A DNA stretch of 64,000 bases from Echinicola sp. 20G (lineage in GTDB: Bacteria > Bacteroidota > Bacteroidia > Cytophagales > Cyclobacteriaceae): contig NZ_AP024154.1 in the NCBI RefSeq assembly GCF_015533855.1, positions 5,477,501 through 5,541,500 on the forward strand, given 5' to 3'. The notes beneath the pieces are model-generated. The model was not told where the DNA came from. It did not search any database and worked only from the letters and a program-made list of their open reading frames with translations. The position numbers and the translations under genes are program-made. Of the stretch, positions 1 to 8,593 are shown in pieces. Position 1 is the stretch's first letter. Every line of letters starts with the position of its first letter.

Positions 1-592
1 GAACATCAAACACCCCTTTGGCAGTTATATAAAGTCTCGCCCGAATAATATCAGTGGGCAGTTCAAAACTTTTTCGAAGATATTGTGGTCTATGAATAAT
101 ATTATCCTTCGTCCCCAATACCTTCTCTTCGGCTGTAGGAAGGCCAATCCATTCCCCCTTCCAATCGGAATTTTTCAATAAGCCCAATTCAAAAGTATTG
201 ATATCGCTCCATCCTGTTGGTGAATCATCCTGGTTCCAATTCATCACCTGCCAAAATACTTTTTGTCTTGAACCCAATGGCGCTCCAGCATAGTCTATCC
301 AAGCCGATTGTTCACTGGGAACTTTTTTGGAATCCCACAAATCTGCTTTATCCGGTAATAATTCTGGACTGCTGGCTACCAAAAGCCGGTAAGCACTCTG
401 ACTATTTATATCTTCAGCTACCGGAAGCTTCCAAGAAAAAGTAGGCTTGGGGTCATAAAAACCTAAAGGGTTAACAAAACCCTCCGAAACAGTCAAGCTA
501 CATGGTTCTGTCACCGATTCTTTTTTACAGGCAACAAAAACAGAGAGGATTAGCAACCCCCACAAAAAAATCTGTATATGCTTATTTACCAT
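1..592 (-). CDS. GH78 alpha-L-rhamnosidase lipoprotein, C-terminal part beyond the window
   Basis: The frame is open from an ATG at 592-590 to the window edge (197 codons), so only the N-terminal fifth or so of a normal GH78 enzyme is present. Residues 1-22 are a lipoprotein signal with a hydrophobic run ending in SVFVAC (Cys22 lipid anchor), which suggests surface or periplasmic attachment. Residues 30-50 have the 'NPLG...KPTFSWKLP' motif that opens the N-terminal fibronectin-like domain of GH78 enzymes. 'LWDS', 'VFWQVMNW' and 'DWKGEWIG' follow and lead into the galactose-binding-like domain. The catalytic barrel is outside the window. Family knowledge: GH78 inverts and releases terminal alpha-L-rhamnose. 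It has its own copy of the two-block upstream element. Confidence 0.85.
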   Translation of the reverse strand, partial: MVNKHIQIFLWGLLILSVFVACKKESVTEPCSLTVSEGFVNPLGFYDPKPTFSWKLPVAEDINSQSAYRLLVASSPELLPDKADLWDSKKVPSEQSAWIDYAGAPLGSRQKVFWQVMNWNQDDSPTGWSDINTFELGLLKNSDWKGEWIGLPTAEEKVLGTKDNIIHRPQYLRKSFELPTDIIRARLYITAKGVFDV

Positions 593-782
593 GGAAATGA
601 TCTTTATTCTTTTCAGACTTTATCTTATACCTATTGGCCTATCACCACTTCCCTCCACCTTGCTCCCTCCTAAGTTCCTTGGCCAAAATCACCTCAATTA
701 TTTAGATTCTCCTTTATTGATTAAATACACCATGACGGATATGAGGTTTAGAAATATGTAGGATACTGATTGACCCTAAATC

Positions 783-829
783 AAATATATATGGAATTCC
801 ACTTTTATGTATCCTGTATTGGTCTAGGT
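783..829 (-). promoter_or_regulatory. Two-block locus element, copy 1 (weak second block)
   Basis: On the + strand, 811-829 reads ATCCTGTATTGGTCTAGGT. It shares ATCCTG and CTAGGT with the other copies, at the same distance from each other. The second block, 18 bp away at 783-792, matches poorly (about 4 of 10). The element lies about 220 bp upstream of the GH78 start at 592. Confidence 0.5.
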
Positions 830-998
830 GAATTTTGAGTTTACTAAAGAATTCAATAATAAATTTCTTAATTGAAAACATAAAAATGATATCAACTCTC
901 TAAATCAATTTTTGCAAAACGTCGTGAATTCACTCCACCATTTTTTACAAGTAATTCATTCTATCCACGTGATTTTTAATAAAGTTTTATGGATAGTT

Positions 999-1029
999 GC
1001 TCCAACATCTTAAAAATGGATGTTGGAGC
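999..1029 (-). terminator. Perfect 11-bp stem hairpin after a GH78 gene
   Basis: GCTCCAACATC (999-1009) and its exact inverse complement (1019-1029) flank a 9-nt loop, 86 bp beyond the stop of the GH78 at 1115-3955. There is no U-run on either strand, so it may be a transcript-end or stability hairpin rather than a classical intrinsic terminator. Confidence 0.45.
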
Positions 1030-1114
1030 TAGGAGTGTTTAGCATACTTTTTCAAATTTCTGAAACATTAATTCAGGCATTCAACCAAGACTCAATAGAC
1101 CGAACTGGCACATC

Positions 1115-3955
1115 CTAATTAGCTTTGCAATAAGACAATTGATAAGATCCAGACCCTAGGACCAATTCACTATTACTCTTAACAGCACCTTTATGCCTGT
1201 TCAGAAAATCATCTCCCTTTTCTCCATTTACTGTTAGTGTGGAGAATTCCTCCTCTGAAAGGATCACTTTAGCTTTGGTATTGAAAGGAACAGTTAAACT
1301 CATGCTAAAATTAACTCCTTCTACCTTCCAATTATTTCGAATCTCACCATATCTTGTGGGTATGGACACTTTTGTAAAAGTGATTTCTTCAGGGAATACC
1401 GGCTCAACCACAAATTCCTTATATCCTACGGCCTTATAAGAAGATTTTATACCTCCTAAGGATTCAAAAAAGTAAGCGGCAAACCCACTATGCATGGGAT
1501 GGTTTAAGGAATTGGTCAAACCTGACATCTTATCCCATTCAAACTGCCGCTCTGGCCAGGTAGTGAAACCATAATTTAGAATATAGGCTTGACTTGGAAA
1601 AGTAGGCGTGGTCAGAATTTTATGGGCCAGATCTGCATGCCCATACCTACTCAACACAGTATAAATATACCTATTTCCATGTATTCCAGTGCTATGGTGT
1701 CCTCCTTTCCGGATCTCTATATCATAAACCAGCCCATTGACCACCAAAGCAATTTCTTTTTCTGGAACCATACCAAATTGCAGAGCCATGACCGTTGCGG
1801 TCTGGCTACCATACCATTTGTATTCCGTACCTGAAATACCCTCCAGAAACTGTGCATTAAATGCGTCTTTTAGTTCTTGTTGCTCATTAGCTAACTGTGC
1901 TTGGTAGACCATGTCCATATTTATCTTGGCAAACCTTTCCATAATCCCTAATACATCATAAAAATAAGCGTTTGCCGAAATCACCGGATGGCATTCCATG
2001 GCTCCGGGATTTAACCGTCTGTCCCAACGAGGAGGACACCAGTCCCCCATTCCGTTCTGTACCACCCCCTTGTCATCTTTGAAAGTCAGGTAATAATTGG
2101 TGAGTACTTTCATTTCTTCATAATATTCCCTGACCATCGCTGTATCTCCATAATAGACATAATTATACCATGGCAAATACATCGTGGCCACCCCCCAGTC
2201 CAACTTTGCAATGGAAGATGTCCTTTTTCCGGGTGCGATCATCGTTGGTACCTGAAAAGTTTTTTCTGGTTGGTTTTCACCTGGTACAGGACGCATTTGG
2301 GTTCTGATATCCTCCATGTACTTTTTGTAAAAGTTGTTCAGTTCATAATTGTACAATGCATATTCACAAAAGGCATGGGCATCCCCCAACCACCCACACT
2401 TTTCCCTGTGTGGACAATCTTCTGGGATACCATGGATATTGCCTTCAATTGTCCATTTACTTACTTCGTGCATTTTATTGAGCAATAAGTCAGAACTATT
2501 GAAATACCCTTTGTTTTCGATATCGGTGGCCACCATAACCCCTTGGATGGTCTCTGCATCTGGCTTACCCGAAAGTCCAGAAATTTGAACATACCGAAAG
2601 CCATGGTAGCTGAATTTAGGTTCCCAACTTTCCTTTCCCTCTCCCTTACAAATATATCTGTACAGCTGTTTCATACCATTTGCGCCACCTCCTGTAGAGC
2701 CCGGAAAAATCGCCGTACCATCTTGGGTCAATGACTCTGTAGCAATACTTTCGATAACGGTTCCCTCCTTTTCAGCAACTGAGAGCTTAATCCATCCGGC
2801 GATATTTTGACCGAAATCCACAATCCAGTCCCCTTTCTCTCCCTTAAAAATACGCTTGGGATCGAAGGTTCTCAGTTTTTTTATAGGGGGAATTTGTTGC
2901 GCACTAATGTTGGTCACTTTCGGGGATACTTCCTTAGCCTGAAGCCAAATGGAATCATCATACCCAACCTGAGACCAATCTCCTAGTTCATACCGGGCAT
3001 CATACGTATCTCCTCCATAGATATTATCAAAGACAATTGGCCCTGTTGATTCTTTCCAGCTTTGGTCACTGCTCACCGTAGCAATACTCCCATCTAAATA
3101 GGTTATCTCCATTAGTAGCCGTACCGTAGGAGTACCAAATGACAGATCCCTTTCCGACTCTGGATCATTCTTCCATGAAATGTTTTGTCCATAAAAACCA
3201 TTCCCCAATATGATCCCAACAGCATTATTGCCACGCCTCAACGCTTCGGTAATATCATAGGCCACATAATAAGCCTGCTTGTCGTAGTTGGAGGGGGCAG
3301 GATCCAGGACATGATCGCCCACTTTTTCCCCATTGATCAGTAATTCATAATATCCCAATCCACATATATAGGCGCGCGCTTCCTTAATGGCTTTTTTTGA
3401 TTGAAATTCCTTTCTGAAATATCCGGCCGCGTGGCTTGTCACCTTGACGGGATCTTTCATAGCTCCTGTTTTATAATCCCTGAACCGATGGGGCGATTCT
3501 CTGGTGTCCTTGCTTAAGCCAATCCACTTTGATGATCCCCAATTACTGGAATCCACTAGTCCCATTTGGAAGTACTGGGTTGGTGACCAGCCTGTCACCT
3601 CGCCATTTTCGTCCCAGATACGTACTTTCCAATAATATTTTTGTTTGGGCTCCAAATTCCCCCCATCATATGTTATTCCAACGGATTTATTGGATAATAT
3701 CTTGCCGGAACTCCAAAGGTCTCCATGATCATCGTTAAGTAATTCTTTATTTGAGGCCACAAGAATCTCGTATGCTGTCTGCTCCCTACCATAACCAGGA
3801 GCATTCATCACCCATGTGAAAGAAGGTGCTGTATCGATACAGATCGGATTGGTTTGGGAATTGCATGTAAGGTCCGAAAACTCCAATGTTTGTGCAGTAA
3901 GTAGCCAAGAAATACTGCAAAGAAAAAACAATATGAGCATTTTTATACTCTTCAT
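1115..3955 (-). CDS. GH78 alpha-L-rhamnosidase
   Basis: This is a 946-residue secreted GH78 enzyme of full family length. Residues 1-21 are a signal peptide ending TAQ, with no lipobox. The N-terminal fibronectin-like domain (about 25-130, 'APSFTWVM', 'YYWKVRIWD') is followed by the galactose-binding-like insert (about 140-340, 'ARAYICGLGYYELLINGEKVGD'). The (alpha/alpha)6 barrel carries D513-CPHR-E518...G-D525, the conserved acidic cluster of GH78. E802 in 'TTWPER' is the likely catalytic base position. The C-terminal beta domain ends at residue 946. Family role: exo-release of alpha-L-rhamnose. It is monocistronic by spacing (528 bp upstream, with its own copy of the two-block element). Confidence 0.93.
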   Translation of the reverse strand: MKSIKMLILFFLCSISWLLTAQTLEFSDLTCNSQTNPICIDTAPSFTWVMNAPGYGREQTAYEILVASNKELLNDDHGDLWSSGKILSNKSVGITYDGGNLEPKQKYYWKVRIWDENGEVTGWSPTQYFQMGLVDSSNWGSSKWIGLSKDTRESPHRFRDYKTGAMKDPVKVTSHAAGYFRKEFQSKKAIKEARAYICGLGYYELLINGEKVGDHVLDPAPSNYDKQAYYVAYDITEALRRGNNAVGIILGNGFYGQNISWKNDPESERDLSFGTPTVRLLMEITYLDGSIATVSSDQSWKESTGPIVFDNIYGGDTYDARYELGDWSQVGYDDSIWLQAKEVSPKVTNISAQQIPPIKKLRTFDPKRIFKGEKGDWIVDFGQNIAGWIKLSVAEKEGTVIESIATESLTQDGTAIFPGSTGGGANGMKQLYRYICKGEGKESWEPKFSYHGFRYVQISGLSGKPDAETIQGVMVATDIENKGYFNSSDLLLNKMHEVSKWTIEGNIHGIPEDCPHREKCGWLGDAHAFCEYALYNYELNNFYKKYMEDIRTQMRPVPGENQPEKTFQVPTMIAPGKRTSSIAKLDWGVATMYLPWYNYVYYGDTAMVREYYEEMKVLTNYYLTFKDDKGVVQNGMGDWCPPRWDRRLNPGAMECHPVISANAYFYDVLGIMERFAKINMDMVYQAQLANEQQELKDAFNAQFLEGISGTEYKWYGSQTATVMALQFGMVPEKEIALVVNGLVYDIEIRKGGHHSTGIHGNRYIYTVLSRYGHADLAHKILTTPTFPSQAYILNYGFTTWPERQFEWDKMSGLTNSLNHPMHSGFAAYFFESLGGIKSSYKAVGYKEFVVEPVFPEEITFTKVSIPTRYGEIRNNWKVEGVNFSMSLTVPFNTKAKVILSEEEFSTLTVNGEKGDDFLNRHKGAVKSNSELVLGSGSYQLSYCKAN

Positions 3956-4317
3956 AATTAAAGTCGTCTATTTAGGTTAATTGACTTAGGACAATTAATA
4001 AGGCCATTTACATTGAACGGTCCTGATTATTGGAGCATTTCCATAAAACCAGTAAGCCACGTTTCATACTACCGCAATTTTTTGAAGTGTAAAAAATGGC
4101 GTCCACCAATTACACTGGTAGACGCCCAAACCCAATTACCATCAATAATAAATGCAGAATTTTGACTTTGCAAAATAGCATTACCACTAATTAATAATTT
4201 GACCCTTAGAATACTCAGATCAATACGCACAGAAAGAAATCTTTAAAACCCTAAAAAAAGATTCCTTTACTTTGGTGTACTTATTTACCTTTCTTCCTTT
4301 GATTAAATTACTAAAAC

Positions 4318-4364
4318 AATATTAACCAATAGAACAGGTATTTCTATCCTGCTTCATACTAGGT
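4318..4364 (-). promoter_or_regulatory. Two-block locus element, copy 2 (best match)
   Basis: 4346-4364 reads ATCCTGCTTCATACTAGGT on the + strand. 4318-4327 reads AATATTAACC, separated by exactly 18 bp. The gene is read from the minus strand, so the coding-strand order is ACCTAGTATGA..CAGGAT, 18 bp, GGTTAATATT. It lies about 360-390 bp upstream of the GH78 start at 3955. Confidence 0.7.
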
Positions 4365-4413
4365 GTGCTCCTTACATACTGGTAGAATTCTAATAATAAA
4401 ACTAACAAAGCCC

Positions 4414-4452
4414 TAAAAAAATCAAAGGCCATCGTCCTAGCGACGATGGCCT
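4414..4452 (-). terminator. Intrinsic terminator of the lyase-like gene
   Basis: An 11-bp GC-rich stem (AGGCCATCGTC at 4426-4436 with its complement at 4442-4452) has a 5-nt loop. On the minus strand it is followed by a T-rich run (4415-4425). It starts 32 bp past the stop codon at 4484. Confidence 0.85.
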
Positions 4453-4483
4453 GTAATGCACAGATAGTGTTTGCTGATGACGG

Positions 4484-5443
4484 CTATTGATTAGTGAGTG
4501 TCACCCTCGCTCCACTAACATAAACTATTTCTGGATTGCTGACACTCCCGGGAAGGATACCATTGGCTCCTCCTTGAACATATGCACCCCAACGGCATAC
4601 AGACTTCAGGTTGGCGCGGTCCCAAGTCCCTGTGGCCTTCTGTACGTTATCAATATATACCCTGTAGGTAAATCCGTCATCCGTAACCCGCAAATTAAAA
4701 CTCTGCCCCACAGATTTTCCTGTAGATATCCTTTGGTTTTGCGCCCAGCTAACGCCTCTTTTTATAATATCAATGTCCCCAGAAGCTGTTACATGAAGGG
4801 CTACGCCCCAAGCAGGATCGAAACCGTTAGCTGCCGTAGCTTTTGATTGGAATATCTTAACATCTTTGGCTCCGTTATGGGCAGCGACATGATAACGTGC
4901 CGAAAAGGTCATCACCTTATTGTCATCTCGCCGAATGCCCAAATTGGGGGCATATGCCTCACTTCTGGCTGCTCCAACACGTGAACTTTGCCAATTCTCA
5001 TCACCGGGAATTACCCTGAACACTTGGGTATTACCATCCTTTTGGTACCAGCGAGTACTCTCATTGGGATCAGTAACCTGTGAATTCAATGGATTATGCC
5101 ACCTCATATCATTGTCCGACATTACCAAACGGGTTCCCGTACTGGTCGTTTCTATCGTGGAATTGGGAACATCTATGAAGGTCCCTCGGGTATCAATTGT
5201 GCCATTTGCTACCTTATTTCTAAGTGCTGTCTGTTCTGCAGAAGTAGTCGCCCTCGGCTCACTACCGATTAAATTGGTCCATGTAGGATTCCACCCCTTA
5301 TAGGATGCGGTGGTGGTCGTTAACGTTTTCACGGTGTCATTTTCCTCTGGCAGGGAAGTTTCCTCTCCCACACAAGAAGTAAACAAATAAATGGTCGTTA
5401 TGACAGCGACTCTACCTAGTAAATTACACGTCGTTTTTGTCAT
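4484..5443 (-). CDS. Jelly-roll polysaccharide lyase-like lipoprotein, probable PL28-type ulvan lyase
   Basis: This is a 319-residue lipoprotein (hydrophobic segment ending FTSC, Cys24). Residues 25-70 are a Thr-rich linker. Residues 75-319 form a beta-rich jelly-roll-like domain with 'FSARYHVAA', 'VKIFQSK' (Lys201), 'WGVALHVT', 'GQSFNLRVTDD' and the C-terminal 'RWGAYVQGG' (Tyr288), which recalls the 'YFKAGxYxQ' strand of PL7-like lyases. The length and fold fit the catalytic module of PL28 ulvan lyases. That assignment comes from recall of the family plus the rhamnosidase/sulfatase/GH105 context, and it is not proven. Lys201 and Tyr288 are only candidate catalytic residues. The alternative is another PL7-clan lyase or a glycan-binding lipoprotein. 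A broken paralogue lies at 31551-32493. A terminator follows and the two-block element precedes. Confidence 0.6.
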   Translation of the reverse strand: MTKTTCNLLGRVAVITTIYLFTSCVGEETSLPEENDTVKTLTTTTASYKGWNPTWTNLIGSEPRATTSAEQTALRNKVANGTIDTRGTFIDVPNSTIETTSTGTRLVMSDNDMRWHNPLNSQVTDPNESTRWYQKDGNTQVFRVIPGDENWQSSRVGAARSEAYAPNLGIRRDDNKVMTFSARYHVAAHNGAKDVKIFQSKATAANGFDPAWGVALHVTASGDIDIIKRGVSWAQNQRISTGKSVGQSFNLRVTDDGFTYRVYIDNVQKATGTWDRANLKSVCRWGAYVQGGANGILPGSVSNPEIVYVSGARVTLTNQ

Positions 5444-5979
5444 TTTTGGTTAGGTTATTTGGTTTATTTAAATTATAATTATTGGCTATAGTGTGTCCAG
5501 CAAACACTTCTAGTCATTATACATGGATAAAAAACACTTATGCTATTTATTTACCTAAAGAAATCTTCCTTTTGTATAATTTCCCCTAGAAAGTTTTAAG
5601 CACAGATATCCTAGTATATTTTTACGAGATTGGTTGGCGACTGTCCTTTATCACCCATCATCTCTCTCGTGGGCAATTGATGCCCATAACCTTCTGTGTA
5701 TCCATCAAAAATTCAATTCATCAATACTCACCTCGCGCCTCCTTTAAACCAATTTTAACCAACTTAAATCCAAAAATCATCCTGTATCATACTAGGTTTA
5801 ATTTTTCGTATATATATTTTCCTAATTAGATCATTTCCCAACTAAGTAGAAACCGAAAAATGCAAACCCAATCAGTATGCAGAGGATATAAGAAAAGGAA
5901 TGTAGGGTAAATAACAATACGTACGTGAGGTAGAAGCGTAGATTGACTATTTATCAAAGAGGGCACAAGCTAGCCACGT
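5444..5979. other. Intergenic spacer with regulatory element
   Basis: This 536-bp AT-rich spacer lies between the rhaT stop and the lyase-like gene start. It contains copy 3 of the two-block element (5751-5797). I see no gene or hairpin terminator in the rest. Confidence 0.65.
5751..5797 (-). promoter_or_regulatory. Two-block locus element, copy 3
   Basis: 5779-5797 reads ATCCTGTATCATACTAGGT and 5751-5760 reads AATTTTAACC on the + strand, with an 18-bp spacer. It is oriented towards the lyase-like gene that starts at 5443, about 310-335 bp downstream. Confidence 0.7.
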
Positions 5980-7034
5980 TTAAAAGTAATTTCCTATCCC
6001 CACTAAAAATACAGATAGAACAATCACCAAAACACCACTAATAATGGTCCACTTGGTACTTTGGGCAACGCCGGACCATTCCTTGCGGTATATTCCCCAT
6101 AAGTTTGCCGTAAGGATAATGGTGGACATATGAAGTATCCAAGAACTTGCTCCGTTGCCTAAGAGGCTCTCACCCATACCATATAAGAAGAACTGTAAAA
6201 ACCAAATTGTACCTGCACAAGAGGAAAAAAGAAAATTCATAAGTATGGGAGCTTCCTTGTCAAGGTAATTTTTATAGGATTGATTTTTCACACTTAAATA
6301 AGTGGTCCATATCAAATTGGACAATAAGCCCCCCAAAAGTATCACTACAAACGTTACGTTATTTTGGTATAATGAGTTATAGCCTGTCAATACTGCCCTG
6401 TCTGCCATGATTTTACCAGCTTCTATGCCATAATTAAAAAATGAACTTAACACACCGGAAAGGATCGCTACAACCAATCCCCTGACAAGGTCAAATTCCC
6501 GAACGCCCTGTTTTTTCTTCTTATTGGACAGGTCACTATCCTTCATCATACCGGCCTTACCACAAATTGCTATCCCCGCTAAGCACATCAGTATCCCCAA
6601 TAATATAAGTTGTCCTCCGGGATTAGCCATCATATCGGTAAACGAAACCTTACCTTCTGAAGGATAGACATTATAGTATAGAGAAGGAACAAGTGCCCCA
6701 AATGCTGCACTGAATCCCAAGACTACAGAATTCCCCAAAGACATTCCCAAATACCGTATTCCTAGACCATAGGACAATCCCCCAATTCCCCATAGAAACC
6801 CCATAATAAAGGTAAACCATAATACGTCAGGTGGGCTTTGCAGGATAATTTCAATGAAGCCAGGGACAGTCAACCAAGCAGCCATAGGTGGAAGAATAAG
6901 CCATGAGACCAATCCTCCTACCGTCCAATAGCTTTCCCAGGCCCACTTTTTCACTTTATTATAAGGCATGTAAAAACTCCCGGCAGCCACCCCCCCATTG
7001 TATGGAATAATACCCCTAAGATTCCCTGTAACAT
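5980..7034 (-). CDS. rhaT: RhaT-type L-rhamnose/H+ symporter with an apparent frameshift near the N terminus
   Basis: Ten-helix inner-membrane permease of the RhaT family. 'GSFYMPYNKVKKWAWESYWTVGGLVSW', 'GMSLGN', 'WFLQFFLYGMG' and 'SSWILHMS' align with E. coli RhaT along its whole length. The open frame begins only at a GTG at 6990. The missing first ~15 residues (MLQGILGVLFHTMGG, from an ATG at 7034-7032) are encoded in the neighbouring frame. The two frames join at a run of seven G on the coding strand (6990-6996), where eight G would restore a continuous reading frame. It could be a real frameshift, phase variation, or a sequencing error. Function: import of L-rhamnose released by the locus. 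It is co-directional with the isomerase gene, 61 bp away, so probably one operon. Confidence 0.9.
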
Positions 7035-7095
7035 GTTTGTTAATTAAATTATGAAAAAAATATCCCTTCCACCAATGTAACCCACTATTTAGAGG

Positions 7096-8508
7096 TCAAC
7101 AAACTTTCACCACTTCAAGGCCCAACAACCTCCCGAGTTTTTCGATTTTGTGAGCAATATGCCCTACCCCAATAGCACAATGGTGAGAGGGACCCTGTCT
7201 TGACCATTCATTCATAAATCCACGTGCTCCAATTGAAAAACGGTAGCGACTATTGGTATTTCCGATTTGCAGGACGGGACCTTTTACCGATTCTCCCTCA
7301 GCCACTAACAAAAAGACCTCCTCTTTTCCTTCCACCACTGATAATAAGGTCACCGGGCCATGTTGTACAGTCATCTGAATGGACAGGCCTTTTCCCGGCT
7401 TTCCATGATAAACGGGTAGTGGCACCAGTTGTACTTTTCCTTCTGCAATCGCAAAATGAGGAGGTCCATCATGACCAAGCATAACGATATCATCATTAAA
7501 ATCCATCGCATAAAATTCAGAAAAAGAGCCCCCAGCCCCAAAGGCATCCATAATCTTCATTGCCTGTGCATTCTTTATCTCATATTCACCTGCAACTGGC
7601 ACATTTTTACCTGTTAATAAGGTATTTCCGGGGATAACTGAGGTAACTATATTTTCATATTCATTACCTGATTTCCCCTCATAATAATAAGCTAAAGAGC
7701 CGAGTTTATGATTTTCCACAAGTTTATCAAGTGCGATTGAAGTTTTAGCAGCTCGAATTAATTCATTTCTTTCGCAAGCATCGACAACTTCAAAGGAGCT
7801 ATAGAATTCTTTTATCTTGTCCTCAACTTCTGCATCACTGGCCTTATCACGGTATTCCTTTACCTCACATATTTCTACCACTTCTATATGCGTCCCGAAT
7901 GCACTAGCCTGTTTAGTGAGGTCGGAATATACATCAAGCATACCACAGTAATAATGACCCAAAACGCCCAGGCGGTTATTGCGCATTACCGAAGCGACAT
8001 TGGCCGCCTCAATCCATGCCTGCATCTCGTCCCAAACGGCTTGTTCTCCTAAGTAACCGGTAATAAATTCGTACCCAATTCCTGTACGGTTAAAAACATT
8101 GGCAATTTCAGGTACCGAACAAGCCTGACAATGCGCCAACCACTCTCCGGTCATCAAGCCCCGATCTCCCAATCGATTAAAATTTTCGTAATCTATGGCC
8201 GCTACGGGCTGAATATTCAAAATGACAATCGGACATTTTAGTTTTTGCACTACGGGCAATACAGTAGAAGACAGTGCGTACGTGGATACATATAAAAATA
8301 ACATGTCCACATCTTTTTGCTTCAACAACCTCGCAGCTTTAGAAGCTTTCTCTGGACTGTCCACCAATCCCACATTGGCCACTTCTGCACCAAATTCTCC
8401 CATTTTATCTGCTATTTGTTTTTGGTAGCCCTCCAGCCTTTCCATCAATCCATCAAACTGATCCCAATAGGTATCCAAACCGATTCCAAATATTCCTACT
8501 TTTAGCAT
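7096..8508 (-). CDS. AraA-fold sugar isomerase (L-arabinose/L-fucose isomerase-like)
   Basis: This is a 470-residue cytosolic protein with no signal peptide. The stretch 'AGEYEIKNAQAMKIM...GGSFSEFYAMDFNDDIVMLGHDGP' aligns with E. coli AraA 'AGEGDWKTAALLRIM...GGTSFMEDYTYHF...LGSHM'. This places the Mn ligands at Glu308, Glu331, His346 and His442/443, spaced like AraA E306/E333/H350/H450. It is therefore probably an active ketol isomerase. It sits between a rhamnosidase and RhaT, so L-rhamnose, L-fucose or another 6-deoxy sugar is a plausible substrate (inference); the sequence alone does not decide. It is not related to classical RhaA. It lies 85 bp after the GH78 gene upstream and 61 bp before rhaT. 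Confidence 0.8.
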   Translation of the reverse strand: MLKVGIFGIGLDTYWDQFDGLMERLEGYQKQIADKMGEFGAEVANVGLVDSPEKASKAARLLKQKDVDMLFLYVSTYALSSTVLPVVQKLKCPIVILNIQPVAAIDYENFNRLGDRGLMTGEWLAHCQACSVPEIANVFNRTGIGYEFITGYLGEQAVWDEMQAWIEAANVASVMRNNRLGVLGHYYCGMLDVYSDLTKQASAFGTHIEVVEICEVKEYRDKASDAEVEDKIKEFYSSFEVVDACERNELIRAAKTSIALDKLVENHKLGSLAYYYEGKSGNEYENIVTSVIPGNTLLTGKNVPVAGEYEIKNAQAMKIMDAFGAGGSFSEFYAMDFNDDIVMLGHDGPPHFAIAEGKVQLVPLPVYHGKPGKGLSIQMTVQHGPVTLLSVVEGKEEVFLLVAEGESVKGPVLQIGNTNSRYRFSIGARGFMNEWSRQGPSHHCAIGVGHIAHKIEKLGRLLGLEVVKVC

Positions 8509-8593
8509 GTTTCTTTATTATTTTTAATTTGGCGTGTCTCTTAAGTTTTCTGTCAAAACCCAATGGTTCCGGTATTTTAAGGATTACCTAGAC

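Larger units (their letters stand above)
593..1114. other. Intergenic spacer with regulatory element and hairpin
   Basis: This 522-bp AT-rich spacer separates two minus-strand GH78 genes. It holds copy 1 of the two-block element (783-829) and a perfect 11-bp inverted repeat (999-1029). No other coding potential is visible. Confidence 0.7.
3956..4483. other. Intergenic spacer with terminator and regulatory element
   Basis: The 528-bp spacer holds the terminator of the lyase-like gene (4414-4452) and copy 2 of the two-block element (4318-4364). The remaining ~360 bp, up to the GH78 start, is an AT-rich probable leader with no recognised motif. Confidence 0.7.

Noticed and set aside
4487..5303. 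Long plus-strand open frames opposite the lyase-like gene
   Set aside because: They are antisense to a well-supported coding region, have no domain or start context, and are explained by codon bias of the real gene. The same holds for other antisense frames such as 19019-19432, 29610-29969 and 36953-37363.
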